This document shows positions 1-11,214 of a DNA stretch of 64,000 nt, piece by piece. The position numbers were made by a program, and so were the translations under genes. The stretch lies in the NCBI GenBank assembly GCA_003194525.1, contig NBIV01000109.1, forward strand, positions 62,001-126,000. Reading direction: 5' to 3'. Numbering within the stretch: the first letter of the stretch is position 1; each line of letters opens with the position of its first letter. This DNA comes from Gracilariopsis chorda (lineage: Eukaryota; Rhodophyta; Florideophyceae; Gracilariales; Gracilariaceae). The notes beneath the pieces are model-generated. The model had not been told where the DNA came from, searched no databases, and worked only from the letters and a program-made list of their open reading frames with translations.

Positions 1-639
1 CGCCTAATGGAAGCAAGTCATGTGCATCCAGAGGTACTGGCGCAAAGCTGTAACTCGCATCCAAAGAAACACCAATCTTCGTCGAGATTTCCAATCTGGG
101 AGTCAGGTTTTCTGACTTGAATCTTGCGAGAATGCATCTACAAACGAAATGTCAACATTCCCTGCGTACTTTCATGAGGACGAGATACGTTACATTAGAC
201 TTGAGACCGTGCTTCATGGTTTGCGCATGCAGCGAACCATTAGTCTAAGATTATATGCAGCCCCGTTTCTTGAAGCGTTTTGCAACTCCAAAGACACTGT
301 AAGCAGTTACCGTGAATCACCCGCGCTGTTGTGGTCAGGACCAGACCTTTTCTTCATTCTGAAATCTTGCACTTGGAATTGGTGCACATTTACAGTAAGC
401 GTTACTGTATGCACTTTGGTGTTTGTGCAGTCGTCCCTGTCGCGCTCTCGCTTGCGGTCAGTTAGAAAACAAAAGACGACATCGCCATGTCAGTTAGGGA
501 TCGCGGGGGTGACAACCCAAAAACAGAAATAAACCATTACTAGCTTACAAGTAAAAACGGCCTTCGGCAGTAGGCAGCGCTGCGCGCCGCTGAATAAGGG
601 TGGCTTTGGGGGATCTGTAGGCCGGCTATGCTCGCTATC
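1..639. other. No supported gene
   Basis: One plus-strand open frame (149-532, 127 codons, ATG start) exists, but it shows no domain, no composition typical of a folded protein and no recognisable relative, so I do not call it a gene. The stretch may be the flank of an older transposon insertion. Confidence 0.4.
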
Positions 640-1113
640 GCTCGCAAACGAGCTGCAAACCAATGAGAGCTGCGGCGTCGAGAGTGAATATAGAATGGAA
701 TTGCAATTGAGCGCTCGAGGGTTGGTTATTGGCTGGAACTGATTTGGGACGTGAGATTTGTGATGTTACTGAAATGATAGAAAGCAATGTAGAGACGAAT
801 AGCACCAGTGCAGCAGAGAAAGAGGACTTATACATTATCTAGCCCGCTCTCAGAGAGCGTTATAATAGCCAGAGCAGATGTTGAGAAGCGTGGAGTGCTT
901 GAAAATGATTGCAGTTTTGTATGTGGAGTGCAGTTGTAATTGGCTGGCATCTCCAAAATAACTGCAGTTCCCGCCAATGTGCAGCGGTGTAGCTGGCACT
1001 GCTGCAGTGCCAGCCACTTGGCCGCTGCGGCAGTCAACATGCCGCAGCAGCCAATGCGATCTGAGATTTGCTGCTGCTGAGTTTTTTGATTGGCGTGGAG
1101 GCAGGAAAATTAC
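640..1113. repeat. Hairpin-rich dispersed repeat, copy 1, left part
   Basis: The segment shares long blocks with 11215-11608, for example the words GAATATAGAAT, TTGGTTATTGGCTGG and GTGCCAGCCACTTGG. It contains an imperfect palindrome around 1001-1024 built on GCTGGCACTGC and its complement. Element A is inserted in it: the text after the right LTR (11113-11170) continues the same repeat. Copy 1 has about 150 bp (roughly 740-895) that copy 2 lacks. I see no coding sequence and cannot assign a class; a non-autonomous element is the likely nature. Confidence 0.55.
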
Positions 1114-2015
1114 TGTAGTGCAATCCCCGCAAGCGGGACAACACACGAAGACGTTCGGAATTTTCCCCTCTGGAGGGTAACACAGCGAACGGAGCCTCTC
1201 CGGATGAGCACGACGAAGTCAGGTTGTAAAGCCGAGGCTCACCCTCACGCCAAGCGGGGAGAGTTGAAACTGTAGGATTAGGATCACCACGAATGGGAAA
1301 ACAGCCCTTCCAAGGGGTACGAGTCCACGTAAGTGGGGTAAGACGTCACGGGGTACCGGCATGAGAGACACGCGTCAGCGGTGACGAGCAACCACACAAA
1401 AGGGTAGGAACCACGAGAGTGGGGTAACGGAAATACGGGGGATGCCCGATTGGGGGCGAAGGGGGTGTGGGCCAGCGGGACCACGGAAAAAGGTACAAAG
1501 AAACTCTATACAGGGGCGAGATCACGGCGATGGTGAATTAAGTGACAAGTGCCCAAGGCGGTGATACTCCTAGTGACGCAGGGTGGATAGGTCTACCGTT
1601 AGTAACGCAGCTTTACTTCCGAGGAGCGTAGAAGACTCGCGAAAGCGGAAAAGACTTAGAGCCAAGAACCCTGGTTGGGGAGGTTTACTCAGTGTCAGGG
1701 CGAGGTCGCCAAGCCACTATATAGTGTAGTAATCTCCCTACTGTAGCGTAGAGAAATAATAAATAATAAATATAAGATAACTAAATGTCCACACCGTGGT
1801 GCCAACCTCCTCTTGACTATCCATATCACTCGTGGTCCACTCACGTCTTGGGCGGCACACGGCGCATGCACAGGTGTGCAACTGGCGCACAGTGCGGATC
1901 CGCTGAGGGCTGAGACACCCGCTAATAGCGGTAGTAATCATAAACATGCGAAAGCGGCAAAAACATCAAGTCCACAGGGCATCGCTGAGTCTTCCTCCTT
2001 GAGGATTGCACTTCA
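1114..2015 (-). repeat. Element A 3' LTR (family 1)
   Basis: It is 902 bp long and matches 10206-11107 end to end. It contains CACTATATAGTG at 1715-1726, a perfect 12-bp palindrome holding a TATA box that can be read on both strands, and AT-rich AATAATAAATAAT just beyond it. In the plus direction it lies directly upstream of the antisense gene, so it probably supplies that gene's promoter (inference). Confidence 0.95.
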
Positions 2016-2030
2016 TATCCCCCTTCTGAG
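2016..2030 (-). other. Polypurine tract of element A
   Basis: Read on the minus strand this is a purine run, AGAAGGGGGATA, directly abutting the TG of the 3' LTR, the position and composition of a plus-strand primer. Elements B (40986) and C (57727) have the equivalent tract. It fixes the element's orientation as minus. Confidence 0.85.
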
Positions 2031-2051
2031 GTGCGAATACGACATCCACGA

Positions 2052-2890
2052 CGGCGACGGAAGCACCGGGCAAGGTCCTTAAATGTAAGTCCGGTTCGCC
2101 GGTTCTCCATCCCACTCTGGGTAACGAGCACCTAGCTGCGAACAGCGAATCTGCGACCAACTATTCCGAGGTTCTTCCAACAACACGTACGCTTTCGCGG
2201 CCTTCTTCTCCGATTACTCGGCTTCCTTCATCTACGATGAACAACAACAACAATAATGGCAACAACAACGGCAACGCCGGCAGCAACAACGGCAACACCA
2301 GCAGCAACACACCGTTGCAGTACTTCTCCGGATTTAATTCCGTGCCTCTATCGCAGAGCGGTCTCTCGACTCCTCCGCAACAAACAGGCGCAATTGCGAG
2401 TGCGGCTCCCACGGGAGGGTATCTAATGGCAGCGTGGCCGTCGTACGACATGCTGTTCGGGCTGCAGCCTTCGCAACATGCGATAACTCTCCGGCTGGCG
2501 CCGTGGTTCCACCCGACTGCGGGGTTCAATGATGCGCTTCTGGCGATGTATACCGATTGAAACGGGATGCTCCCGGGTGACGTTCCGGCAATCGTAACCA
2601 CTTCGTGGGATTGGCGCAATCGCGTAGCGATACTCGTGCACACGTTAATCCGACGGGGTCGGGAATCAGCAGCTTCCGCGCACGCGGCGTTGGTCTTACT
2701 TGCTCATCAACGGCTTCGCCGGGCCCCCTTTGAGTATCCTATCCCCGATGGTATGGGCTCCGACATCGGATTGTATCGCACCCAAGGTGAAATGGGGTAC
2801 CTCGACCGCCTCGCGGGTTTGGAGGTCCTCGGCACGGCCGTTTGCGTCGACCACTTGATGGTGCGTATCGGGACCCTTGCTGTGGGTTAA
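2052..2890 (+). pseudogene. Antisense LTR-proximal gene of element A, truncated copy
   Basis: This is the element A copy of the antisense gene that is best preserved in element C. The position of the start codon in element B is ACG here (2052), so the first in-frame ATG is 2237, at the head of an Asn/Gly-rich stretch. One in-frame TGA (2558-2560) replaces a Gly codon of B. Recognisable residues run through the conserved LRLAPWFHP and TTSWDWR blocks to 2817, where an internal deletion joins the frame to reversed pol sequence; it then stops at 2890. About two thirds of the protein is missing. No known domain is seen. Confidence 0.75.
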
Positions 2891-5800
2891 AGTATCCCGC
2901 TTCGCGGTTTTTTCACTCCTTGAGGGGGCTTCTATTGACGATACCCTTTGAGGGGCTTCTAACGCATCTGAAAGATGAGCATCTGGGTCGCGAACCACAG
3001 GTTTGTGTGTAGATATCCGTCTTGACGGGGGTGCTTCAGACGACGAAGTCGGTTGCACCACGGTGCGTCGTACAGTACGCGTCGAGTCGCCTCGGGCGGT
3101 AATTGGTGCCTTTGCCGTCCGTACGGTGTCGGGGTCACGTGCCGTTTGCAACGGATGGTCGAGGGTTGTCCGCGCTGGGTTGCGTTCCGCCTCCTCACGT
3201 GAAGGCGGTTGCATCGGTGCTGCCGGTGTGTTGTCCCGCTTCGGCGACGAATTATTTCCGTCTTTGACGTGCTTTCCTTCCGGAGTGACCGGTGCGACTT
3301 CGGGCACACTGTCGGGATCAACCGAGACACTCTGAGTGAGTTCGCGACTGGGCGATGGTCCTAAACCAGAATCCAGCTTGTTGGTCGTTTTCCTTCCGTC
3401 CTGTACGGTGTGCTTGCCCGGCCTGGCCGGTGTGTTCTGCCGTGCAGTAGGAGTTACAACGTCCGGTGTAGTCGGCTCAGAGGATACCGCGAGGGCCTGC
3501 TCTGCATCATCCAGCGTAGCTGTTGTTGACGAACCGTGACCCACGGAATGCGGATCAACGCTCGACGGCACAGCCGGTTCAGTATCGCGAACGCGATTAG
3601 TTTCCTGCGACGATTTCACTTTGGCCAGAGACTTCCCACTGCATGGTGCATTTTGACGACTAGAATCCCGGTGGGGAGTGCGATCTGGCGCAGATGCGGT
3701 AGAACTTCCTCGAGAGGGTTCAGCGGTAGCTGTAGCGCGCAAATGCGAAGATGGCACGTCAGTAGACGGAATTCTCGGTCCACTATTGTCCTTTTCGATG
3801 TTTCCAGAGGTCCGTGCACCACGGTTGTCATGACGGGACGAAGCGGTTTCAGTGTTAGGGTCTTCCTCCCCCTCCTTAGATGGAGCGGCATAGGGAGTGG
3901 TAGAAGCGCCCAAACTGCGGGGATAGACACCGCGCGGTGGCGTTAGAGAAGAAAGGCCATTCGGGCCTGCGTCCGGTAAGGACGGTATATCTGAGAGTCC
4001 CTTGAAGGGTGTGGCAACACAGAAGGCCTGTTAACCACAGATGTGGGTTGTTCCACTGGGGTGTGTTGGTTCTCATCTTGGTAAGCAACCTCTACAGAGG
4101 GTGGCGGTGCCATAACGACGCGATCGCGGGAAATCCACTCATGAGCGTCGTTCATTTCCACCACTAAGGTGTCGTTATCCACTGATATGACCTTGTAGGG
4201 ACCGTCCGCGACGGGTGAGAGCTTATGCCGTTTCTCCTTATCAGGATTCCAGTGCTCCTTACGGACGAAGACGTAGTCACCCTCCATAATTGGCGGTGCT
4301 GTACCTCGTACACGAGAGTCAAAATCACGCTTATACGCGGCCTGTGCTCGTGCCATGGAGCTCCGGGCGACCGGGATTAACTTCGTAAGCCACGCTTTCC
4401 ATCGTGGGCGATAATCCTTCACGGAAGGGAAGTTTGCCAGCGTAGGCTGGGGTTCCAACGCTACGGCGGGCGGATGACGCGAAAGTACCAATTCAAATGG
4501 AGTCAAACCCGTTGTACGGTGTACCTGTTTGTTATACGCAAACTTCAAGGCGTCAGTGTACAGGTCCCATGTTTTGGGGTGATCAGCAACGTAAGAACGG
4601 AGAGAGGCTAACAGCGTTCGGTTAAACCGCTCGACTTGCCCATTACACTGGGGGTGGTAGGTCGTTGTGAACAGATTCTTGATATCGAGAATCCGACACA
4701 CGTCGTCAAAGAATAGCGATGCGAATTGCTTTCCGTTATCGGCTAGAATGTTAACCGGTGGTCCGTAGACAAATACCCAATGGGTGACGAAGGCTTGCGC
4801 CACCGCGAAAGCAGATATCTTCCGTAAAGGTACTGTGCGAACCAACTTGAAGAAATGATCCGTGATAACGAGTAAAAACTTATGTCCACGCTTTGTGGTG
4901 AGCAGCGGTCCCAAGAGGTCAATTGCGACAAACTCGAGAGGGGACCGTGCTGGAAATAACTTCAACTTCGTTGAGTGCTTCCGGAGTTTGACCCGGTTTT
5001 TGGCACACTCCGTGCATGACCGCACAGTCGCGTAGCATTCCACAGCCATGGCTGGCCAATAGTAACTCCGTCGCAACGTGAGGTAAAGTTTCCGTCCACC
5101 GGCGTGTCCACCAAGTTTCGCATAGTGCGATAAGTGCAGCACTCTAGATTGTAGAGTATGTGGTACCACTACCTGTGGGGTTGTTTTAACCGTCCTGACG
5201 AGGTATCCAACATCATTCACCTCGAAAGGGAGTTGCGCACCGCCATTAAGGAGGGCGCGAATCTGAGTACAGAAAGGATCACCTGGTTGTTCTCTGACCA
5301 TCTCCTCCGGGGGTATTGGCATGAAATTACCCGGTGGGGGTTTCTGAGCATCTTCCGAGACGAGTAGTGCGTCCAGTTCATCATCCGATTCCGGTTCTTC
5401 ATCCGAGTTATCGGGTTCACGGTCCGGGGCCTCTGGTTCTTGACCGTCGACGACGAAGCAAGGAATGTCCTCGTCCCCAGCGGGTAGAGTTTCACCATCC
5501 GTGGGTAAACGCGACAGCGCGTCCGCCTGAGCGTTCTTTGTGCCCTTCTTGTAGATCACCTCGAAGTCGAATTCCGCAAAGCGGAGCCTCCAACGCATTA
5601 AGCGACCTGACGGTTCAGAGACTGTCATGAGCCATCGTAATGACGAGTGATCCGTGTAAACGGTGAAATGCACACCCATAAGATAGGGGCGGAGAGTGGA
5701 GAGTGCCCACACAACTGCAAGACACTCTTTCTCCGAGACAGAGTAATTCCGCTCGTGAACATTCAGTGAGCGTGACCAGTACTCAATAGGGGTTCGTTCT

Positions 5801-6828
5801 CCTTCGGGAGTTGTCTGAAAGAGAGCGCAACCTACTTGGTAGTCACTAGCATCCGTGTCTACGGTAAACGGTAGTCCGGGTTTCGGTAACGATAAGATCG
5901 GTGCTGATGTTACAGCCTCCTTGAGGGAGTTAAACGCCTTCGTCTCGACGGACGTAAAGGGTTTCAATTTCGGTGGTTGGCCTTTCCGCAAGAGCGCGTT
6001 CAAGGGTTCTGAGATATCCGCGCAATTCGGGATAAACCGTCGATAGACGTTGACTAATCCTCGAAAGGAGCGTAGTTCCATTTGAGTGGCGGGTTCCTTC
6101 GCTTGACGGAGCGACTTAACTCGAGCTTCCTCGATCATCACACGCCCAGGGCGGATTATGTGGCCCAGATACTTCACTGTATCTGTAAAGAACTCACATT
6201 TCCTCAACTTGAGAGTAACGCCAGCCTCACGTAGCGTGGTCATGATATCTCTCACGTGTGTGAGGTGGTCATCCAGATTATCTGAGAATACTATGATATC
6301 GTCCAGGTAGACGAGGCATGTACGCCATTTGAAGCGAGCCAGTAGTATGTCGATAGCACGCTGGAAAGTAGCGGGAGCATTGGTCAAACCAAAAGGCATC
6401 CGTTTGAAACGGTAGAGTCCGGAGTGACAGACAAAAGCAGTCTTGTCGCGGTCCTGTTCCCTGACGGGCACCTGCCAGTATCCCCAATTGGCATCTAGAG
6501 CCATGAAAACGGTAGCATTTCCGAGTGAATCGATGTACTCATCCATTCGTGGGATCGGGTACACATCCTTGATGGTTACGGCGTTCAGTCGACGGTAGTC
6601 GATGCAAAAGCGCCAGGATCCATCCGATTTTGGAGCCAGTACCACTGGGGATGCCCACGGCGACTGAGCCGGTTCTGTTACTCCAGCTCGGAGCATCTAT
6701 TCCACTTGGAATTCTTCTTCTTCTCGAGCTTTAGGGCCTGCCCTATAGGGGTGCTGAGCGATCGGCCTGGTATCAGGTAGCAAGTCAATCCGGTGCTCCG
6801 TTGTAGTAATCTCCCCTAGGGAGCCATC
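2818..6828 (-). pseudogene. Element A pol: reverse transcriptase, RNase H, integrase, tail
   Basis: The main open stretch is 3943-6696 (917 codons). Numbered from its first Met, RT spans about 15-190 with the catalytic Asp in ALDANWGYWQ (68) and the YLDD box (130-133). RNase H follows with VDTDASD and the YTDHSSL motif, then an HHCC zinc finger (HLSHYAKLGGH ... CTEC) and the integrase core with Asp (FVAIDLLG), Asp (ADNGKQF) and Glu (NGQVERF). It would copy and insert the element. An in-frame TAG at 6697-6699 replaces a Lys codon of B, and a one-base loss near 4010 shifts the frame into 2696-3913, a hydrophilic Pro/Ser/Arg/Thr-rich tail. The C-terminal chromodomain present in B has been deleted. 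Confidence 0.95.
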
Positions 6829-6831
6829 CTA

Positions 6832-7976
6832 CATCGTGGTGAAAATCCGTAGCATCTCACGGAGACGTTCACGGTGCGATTCCGGCACATGACCGAGGTC
6901 GAGTTCCTCGAGTTATTTCACGGGATCAATCCGGTCGTAACTCGTTGGAACGGGCTTAGCATCCGAGCATTTCGGCATTTGGACGGCAGTGTCCTCCCCC
7001 TCCTTAGAGTGAACGAGACCGAGGACATCGGCGGCGGTCATTCTCGTGGGAACCATCGCGGTGGGGTGGGGCATTACCGAACCAATGACTTGGTTTTTCA
7101 CCAGTGACTGAGGCGTAGAGCCTAGATTGGCGACCAGCACGTTGAACGGTTTATCGGGCTCAATTTGAGCTACTCCATTCGCCACGGCGAGTTGATACCT
7201 ATCATATAAGGATGAAAGGGGTTGAATTACTCGTAAACCGTGTTGACGGGAGGTGACTCGTACCCAAACTTGGGATTCCGGTGGAAGTTGGACAGACGCG
7301 GCGACGCGGAGCTTTGTAGAGTCCTGGGAAGCCGGTGGGGGTTCCTGCGCAGCAGGTAATGGAACGTGCTTCTTCGAGGCACGTCGTAGAGGACGACGTA
7401 CGATCGAAACGGAGGAGCCGTCTTCCATTTCCACACGTCTTAGACGGGGCCTGATGGCATCGACGAATCTGTCACAGAAGTCGCATCCCAAGATCAAAGG
7501 GGCGGCAAGTTTCCGACAAACAATAAAGTTGAGTTTCACAAGAAAGGAGCCAAGGCGCACGACCAGGTCGATTGTCCCAACCGTTGATAACCGGTTATCA
7601 TTGGCATCCGGGACATCCGGTATCATGCCATGGCGGATCTGAGACTGCAACGACGGTGGCAGGAGCGACTCAACGATGAAGTTCGGGCCTGCACCTGTGT
7701 CAAAAACAGTGAGAACTCGCACCATAAACTGGGTAGAAAGGCCAAGGTCAGCATATATCTTGTAGTTTCTCTTGGCCATTACCAAAAATCTGTCCGGGAA
7801 CCGGTTGTTTCGAACACGTTTCCACGGTCGACGCTGAACACTAAAGTGTTCAGAGTTCATGTCTGAGACGGACTGTTTCCTAGTAAGGATTTTGACCGGG
7901 AAGCGAGGCAGTGACGCCTCGGGCGCCTTCAACCTCAACTCTGAGGGCGCCTCTCCCATAGGGGGGACTCCCGAAA
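6832..7976 (-). pseudogene. Element A retropepsin region
   Basis: The frame holds the aspartic protease motif DTGAGPNFIVES and the flap-end motif LILGCDF about 80 residues later, as in Ty3/gypsy proteases, so it would cleave the Gag-Pol precursor. Its frame is -1 relative to gag and is already open at the gag stop (see 7977-7986), although an ATG is also present at 7959. A nonsense change (TAA) near 6913 ends it early compared with element B. At 6829-6831 both copies carry an amber codon before RT. Confidence 0.9.
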
Positions 7977-7986
7977 TCAGTTTTCC
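7977..7986 (-). promoter_or_regulatory. Candidate -1 frameshift site between gag and protease (A)
   Basis: On the minus strand the gag frame ends GGA-AAA-C-TGA, written GGAAAACTGA, and the protease frame is -1 and open across this point. The same ten bases occur in element B at 48587-48596, where no ATG opens the protease frame. It is not one of the classical XXXYYYZ heptamers, so the assignment is tentative. Confidence 0.4.
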
Positions 7987-9779
7987 TGAGCCCGTTCCGC
8001 CTGAGGCGGGGTCTCAGAATCCCGAACCACTAGCAGTGGAGCGCTAGCGCGGGTGTCTTGTCGAACAAGACGGGGGTTAGTGACCTGCTCAGCAGGGGAA
8101 AGCAACGCGTGTTGCGGGTTCGTATCCGGGATATTCCGGGGGAAGTCCGTCTTCGCTCGTAAGTACGATGCAATCGGAACGGCCTGCTTCTCCGGTGGAG
8201 TAAGGGCTTCATAGTTACTGATCATTTGGGTTACTTCTCTCAAAGTGAGGATACAGTCCGGTGAAATGTGACCGTGTTCGTAACATATGTGGCACATGAC
8301 TCCAGAGCGTGGGGGCGGCTGACCGGAACGAGCATCCGTGTGTCTCACCGCTGTGCGGGAATCCTTCCATCCGAGACGACTCTGCCGGAGGGCACCATTC
8401 GCATAGGGAATGCGAGGTCCGTGAACACGCGGTCCGTCAACATACAGCAGGGAATTCTCCTGGGCTGTGTCGTAGGAAGCATCCGTCGTGGACGGCAGTT
8501 CCGTGGTCTGAATAGACTGAGCACCGGCCTGAGCGAGGTAAACGTTATCGTAGTCCCTTGAAGCGCGTCCACTCGCTGCTAGCGATAAAGATGGTGAACT
8601 GGCTTCCATCATCAACGCCTTGGCGGGACGAGACTTCGATGCAGGGATTCGAGCTCGAAGTGCATCACCTTCCGCTTGCGCGTGTTGAATCAAATCCAGG
8701 TAGGTGGTGTTACGACGATCCTCCCGATATCGGGCCACCAGCGTACGGATTGCCGGATCTAATCCATCGATATACATGGTGCAGCGCTCTCCAGAGGAGT
8801 AAACATTGCCACACCTGTGGAAGGCCTTATTAAGGCGTACCGAGAATTCTGTTTCCGTCTCTCCAGATTTCTGGCGGGTATCGCGTAAAGCGAGAATAGC
8901 CGCTTGAATAGCGTTGTTCGTCGCGTAGGATCGCAAGAGGTACTGAACCGCTTCCGGCCAGCACGTTACACCTCCTTCGGAGGCTTGGGAAGAACCTCTT
9001 ACAGAGTTGTATTGATCCTCGGCGAGTCCACGTAGAAAATACGGTAGGGCAATAAACGCCTGTCCTTCGTTCATACCAAGTATGTCCGCTTCGGAAACGA
9101 ACCTTCCGAGGAAGTCTAACACCAATATGGGATCTTCTCCAGAAAAGGACTGGTTACGAAGGGAAAGCTGCATACGCTTTATGCAGTCCTTCACCTTACC
9201 CGTACCACGGGGTGTACGATCCAATGAGGAGTCCTCAAGGCGATAATATCGGTACGATACCAACCTCTTGTAGAGGGGATTAGTACATTTGAGTTCTCTC
9301 AATCCTAAGTGTTTCCTCCCCTTCCTCCGGGGGCGAATCACACCTTGGGTGGAAGAAGACCGTTTAGAATGGGACGGGCGTCGGCGACGATCATCGTCCG
9401 ACGAAGAATCCGACGACACCGAACCATCAGAATGGTGAGAATCCTGTGAACACAGGGAGGAATCCGACGAGTCGGGATCGTGCTTGGGCTGCTTCTTACG
9501 AGTGCGGCGGGTAGAATCTTTCTTCGTGCGCTTCGCTTTTTGCGAGACAGCAGCGGCCTCACCCGGGACGTTGTCATCCATCAAGATAGTTTGCTCCAAC
9601 GTCCTCACACGGGCACTAACACGATCAAATCGGGTTTCCACATTCTCAACATAGTTGGCAGGACCACCAAAACATTCCAGCACAGTGTTGACATCCGCCC
9701 TTAAAAGGCGAATGTCCTCAGCCAAATCCTTCATAAAAGAGGTATCAAACCTGGCACGCAGGACTTCAAACTCCTCCAC
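7977..9779 (-). CDS. Element A Gag (capsid/nucleocapsid)
   Basis: The open frame has 600 codons with no ATG at its head; the first usable codon listed is a GTG, and two TGA codons lie just upstream. The N-terminal part contains a coiled-coil-like stretch (RLLRADVNTVLECF ... VRTLEQ), then a Lys/Arg/Ser/Asp-rich linker, a retrotransposon-gag fold region with EDPILVLDFLGRFVSEADILG, and near the C-terminus a zinc knuckle CHICYEHGHISPDC of the CX2CX4HX4C type. It would form the virus-like particle and bind the RNA. It is the only undamaged frame of element A. It probably continues an upstream frame by a -1 shift (see 9731-10090). Confidence 0.85.
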   Translation of the reverse strand: MEEFEVLRARFDTSFMKDLAEDIRLLRADVNTVLECFGGPANYVENVETRFDRVSARVRTLEQTILMDDNVPGEAAAVSQKAKRTKKDSTRRTRKKQPKHDPDSSDSSLCSQDSHHSDGSVSSDSSSDDDRRRRPSHSKRSSSTQGVIRPRRKGRKHLGLRELKCTNPLYKRLVSYRYYRLEDSSLDRTPRGTGKVKDCIKRMQLSLRNQSFSGEDPILVLDFLGRFVSEADILGMNEGQAFIALPYFLRGLAEDQYNSVRGSSQASEGGVTCWPEAVQYLLRSYATNNAIQAAILALRDTRQKSGETETEFSVRLNKAFHRCGNVYSSGERCTMYIDGLDPAIRTLVARYREDRRNTTYLDLIQHAQAEGDALRARIPASKSRPAKALMMEASSPSLSLAASGRASRDYDNVYLAQAGAQSIQTTELPSTTDASYDTAQENSLLYVDGPRVHGPRIPYANGALRQSRLGWKDSRTAVRHTDARSGQPPPRSGVMCHICYEHGHISPDCILTLREVTQMISNYEALTPPEKQAVPIASYLRAKTDFPRNIPDTNPQHALLSPAEQVTNPRLVRQDTRASAPLLVVRDSETPPQAERAQEN

Positions 9780-10090
9780 GAGGGTATTGTGTGCTTCAGC
9801 ACCTCATCAAGCTGCGCTTGGACACTAGAGGGGGCGTCGGTATCGGGTTCTCCCCTCCGGGGTGTAGCTACATCGGCAGAAGCCGGGTCGACACCAGAGT
9901 TGGGAGCGTCCTTCAACGCCTTAGGCGGGGGTTTCTGGGCTCTCGACGAGTCTTGGCCCTTCGACTTGCCTCTCAAAGTGGCACGTCGAGGGTGGCCAGC
10001 GGGGACCTTCGAGATCTCTACCTGTTCCACGTCACTGACGGAACGACTCCGCGTGACAACGGGTTCGGCGGAGGATGGTCACCGAGACAT
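9731..10090 (-). pseudogene. Element A short leader frame upstream of gag
   Basis: The frame starts with an ATG at 10090 (MSR) but codon 4 is TGA here and CGA in element B. The rest is a basic, Pro-rich, disordered sequence (KVPAGHPRRATLRGKSKGQDSS ...) ending LDEVLKHTIPS, where it overlaps the start of the main gag frame. The same layout is found in B, so this probably encodes the natural Gag N-terminus joined to gag by a -1 shift, or a separate small ORF. Confidence 0.55.
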
Positions 10091-10189
10091 GTGTAGACCA
10101 AAAACTCCCACGAAGTGGTAAGAAACCAAAAGTTTGGACAGTGAATCTTCGAGGAGAGGTAATACAAAACCTAACCGTTTCCGATTCTA

Positions 10190-10202
10190 GGTCGGGAGAC
10201 CA
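10190..10202 (-). other. Primer binding site of element A
   Basis: Three bases inside the 5' LTR the minus strand reads TGGTCTCCCGACC, complementary to a tRNA 3' end with acceptor strand TCGGGAG, discriminator A and CCA. The match may extend a few bases into the T arm. The identical site occurs in element B (50788-50800). I cannot name the tRNA. Confidence 0.7.
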
Positions 10203-10205
10203 CTT

Positions 10206-11107
10206 TGTAGTGCAATACCCGCAAGCGGGACAACACACGAAGACGTTCGGAATCTTCCCCTCTGGAGGGTAGCACAGCGAACGGAGCCTCTCCGGATGAG
10301 CACGACGATGTCGGGTTGTAAAGCCGAGGCTCACCCTCACGCCAAGCGGGGAGAGTTAAAACGGTAGGATTAGGATCACCACGAATGGGAAAACAGCCCT
10401 TCCAAGGGGTACGAGTCCACGTAAGTGGGGGATGACGTCACGGGATACCGGCACGAGAGACACGCGTCAGCGGTGACGAGCAACCACACAAAGGGATAAG
10501 AACCACGAGAGTGGGGTAAGGGAAATACGGGGGATGCCCGATTGGGGGCGAAGGGGGTGTGGGCCAACGGGACCACGGAAAAAGGTACAAAGGAACCCTA
10601 AACAGGGGCGAGAACACGGCGGTAGTGAATTAAGTGACAAGTGCCCAAGGCGGTGATACTCCTAATGACGCAGGGTGGATAGGTCTACCGTTAGTAACGC
10701 AGCTTTACCTCCGAGGAGCGTAGAAGACTCGCGAAAGCGGAAAAGACTTAAAGACAAGAACCCTGGTTGGGGAGGTTTACTCAGTGTCAGGGCGAGGTCG
10801 CCGAGCCACTATATAGTGTAGTAATCTCCCTACTGTAGCGTAGGTAAATAATAAATAATAAATATAAGTTAACTAAATGTCCACACCGTGGTGCCAACCT
10901 CCTTTTGACTATCCGTATCACACGTGGTCCACTCACGCCTTGGGCGGCACACGGCGCATGCACAGGTGTGCACCTGGCGCACAGTGCGGATCCGCTGAGG
11001 GCTGAGACACCCGCTAATAGCGGTAGTAATCATAAACACGCGAAAGCGGCAAAAACATCAAGTCCACAGGGCATCGCTGAGTCTTCCTCCTTGAGGATTG
11101 CACTTCA
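10206..11107 (-). repeat. Element A 5' LTR (family 1)
   Basis: It is 902 bp, the partner of 1114-2015, with the palindromic TATA box at 10807-10818. Transcription of gag-pol would start a little downstream of that box on the minus strand. Confidence 0.95.
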
Positions 11108-11214
11108 ATGACATGCACTGAAGGGGGCGTGCAAGGGGATTTTTTGGTGCAATGGCTCCCGTCAATCAACAACACCCTTCTCATACATGTTTAAATCATT
11201 ATACTACGGGGTGG

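Larger units (their letters stand above)
1114..11107 (-). mobile_element. Element A: Ty3/gypsy (chromovirus-like) LTR retrotransposon
   Basis: Two 902-bp direct repeats bound the element and start TGTAGTGCAAT and end ATTGCACTTCA, an inverted-repeat TG..CA pair. Reading on the minus strand the order is 5' LTR, primer binding site, gag, protease, RT, RNase H, integrase, long Pro/Ser/Arg-rich tail, polypurine tract, 3' LTR, which is the Ty3/gypsy order. The flanking 5-mers are ATTAC (1109-1113) and ATGAC (11108-11112), a target duplication with one mismatch. The two LTRs differ at about 3 percent of sites by eye. Several stop codons, a one-base deletion near 4010 and an internal deletion at 2811-2817 make it non-functional. 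A gene on the opposite strand lies next to the 3' LTR. Confidence 0.95.

Noticed and set aside
149-532. 127-codon plus-strand ORF near the left edge
   Set aside because: No domain, no conserved context and a composition like random translation; not called as a gene.
3003-3335. Plus-strand ORFs inside element A and B pol (3003-3335, 43601-44137 and others)
   Set aside because: They mirror the low-complexity pol tail on the minus strand; A and B agree only because the DNA is 95 percent or more alike, so this is no evidence for a second antisense protein.
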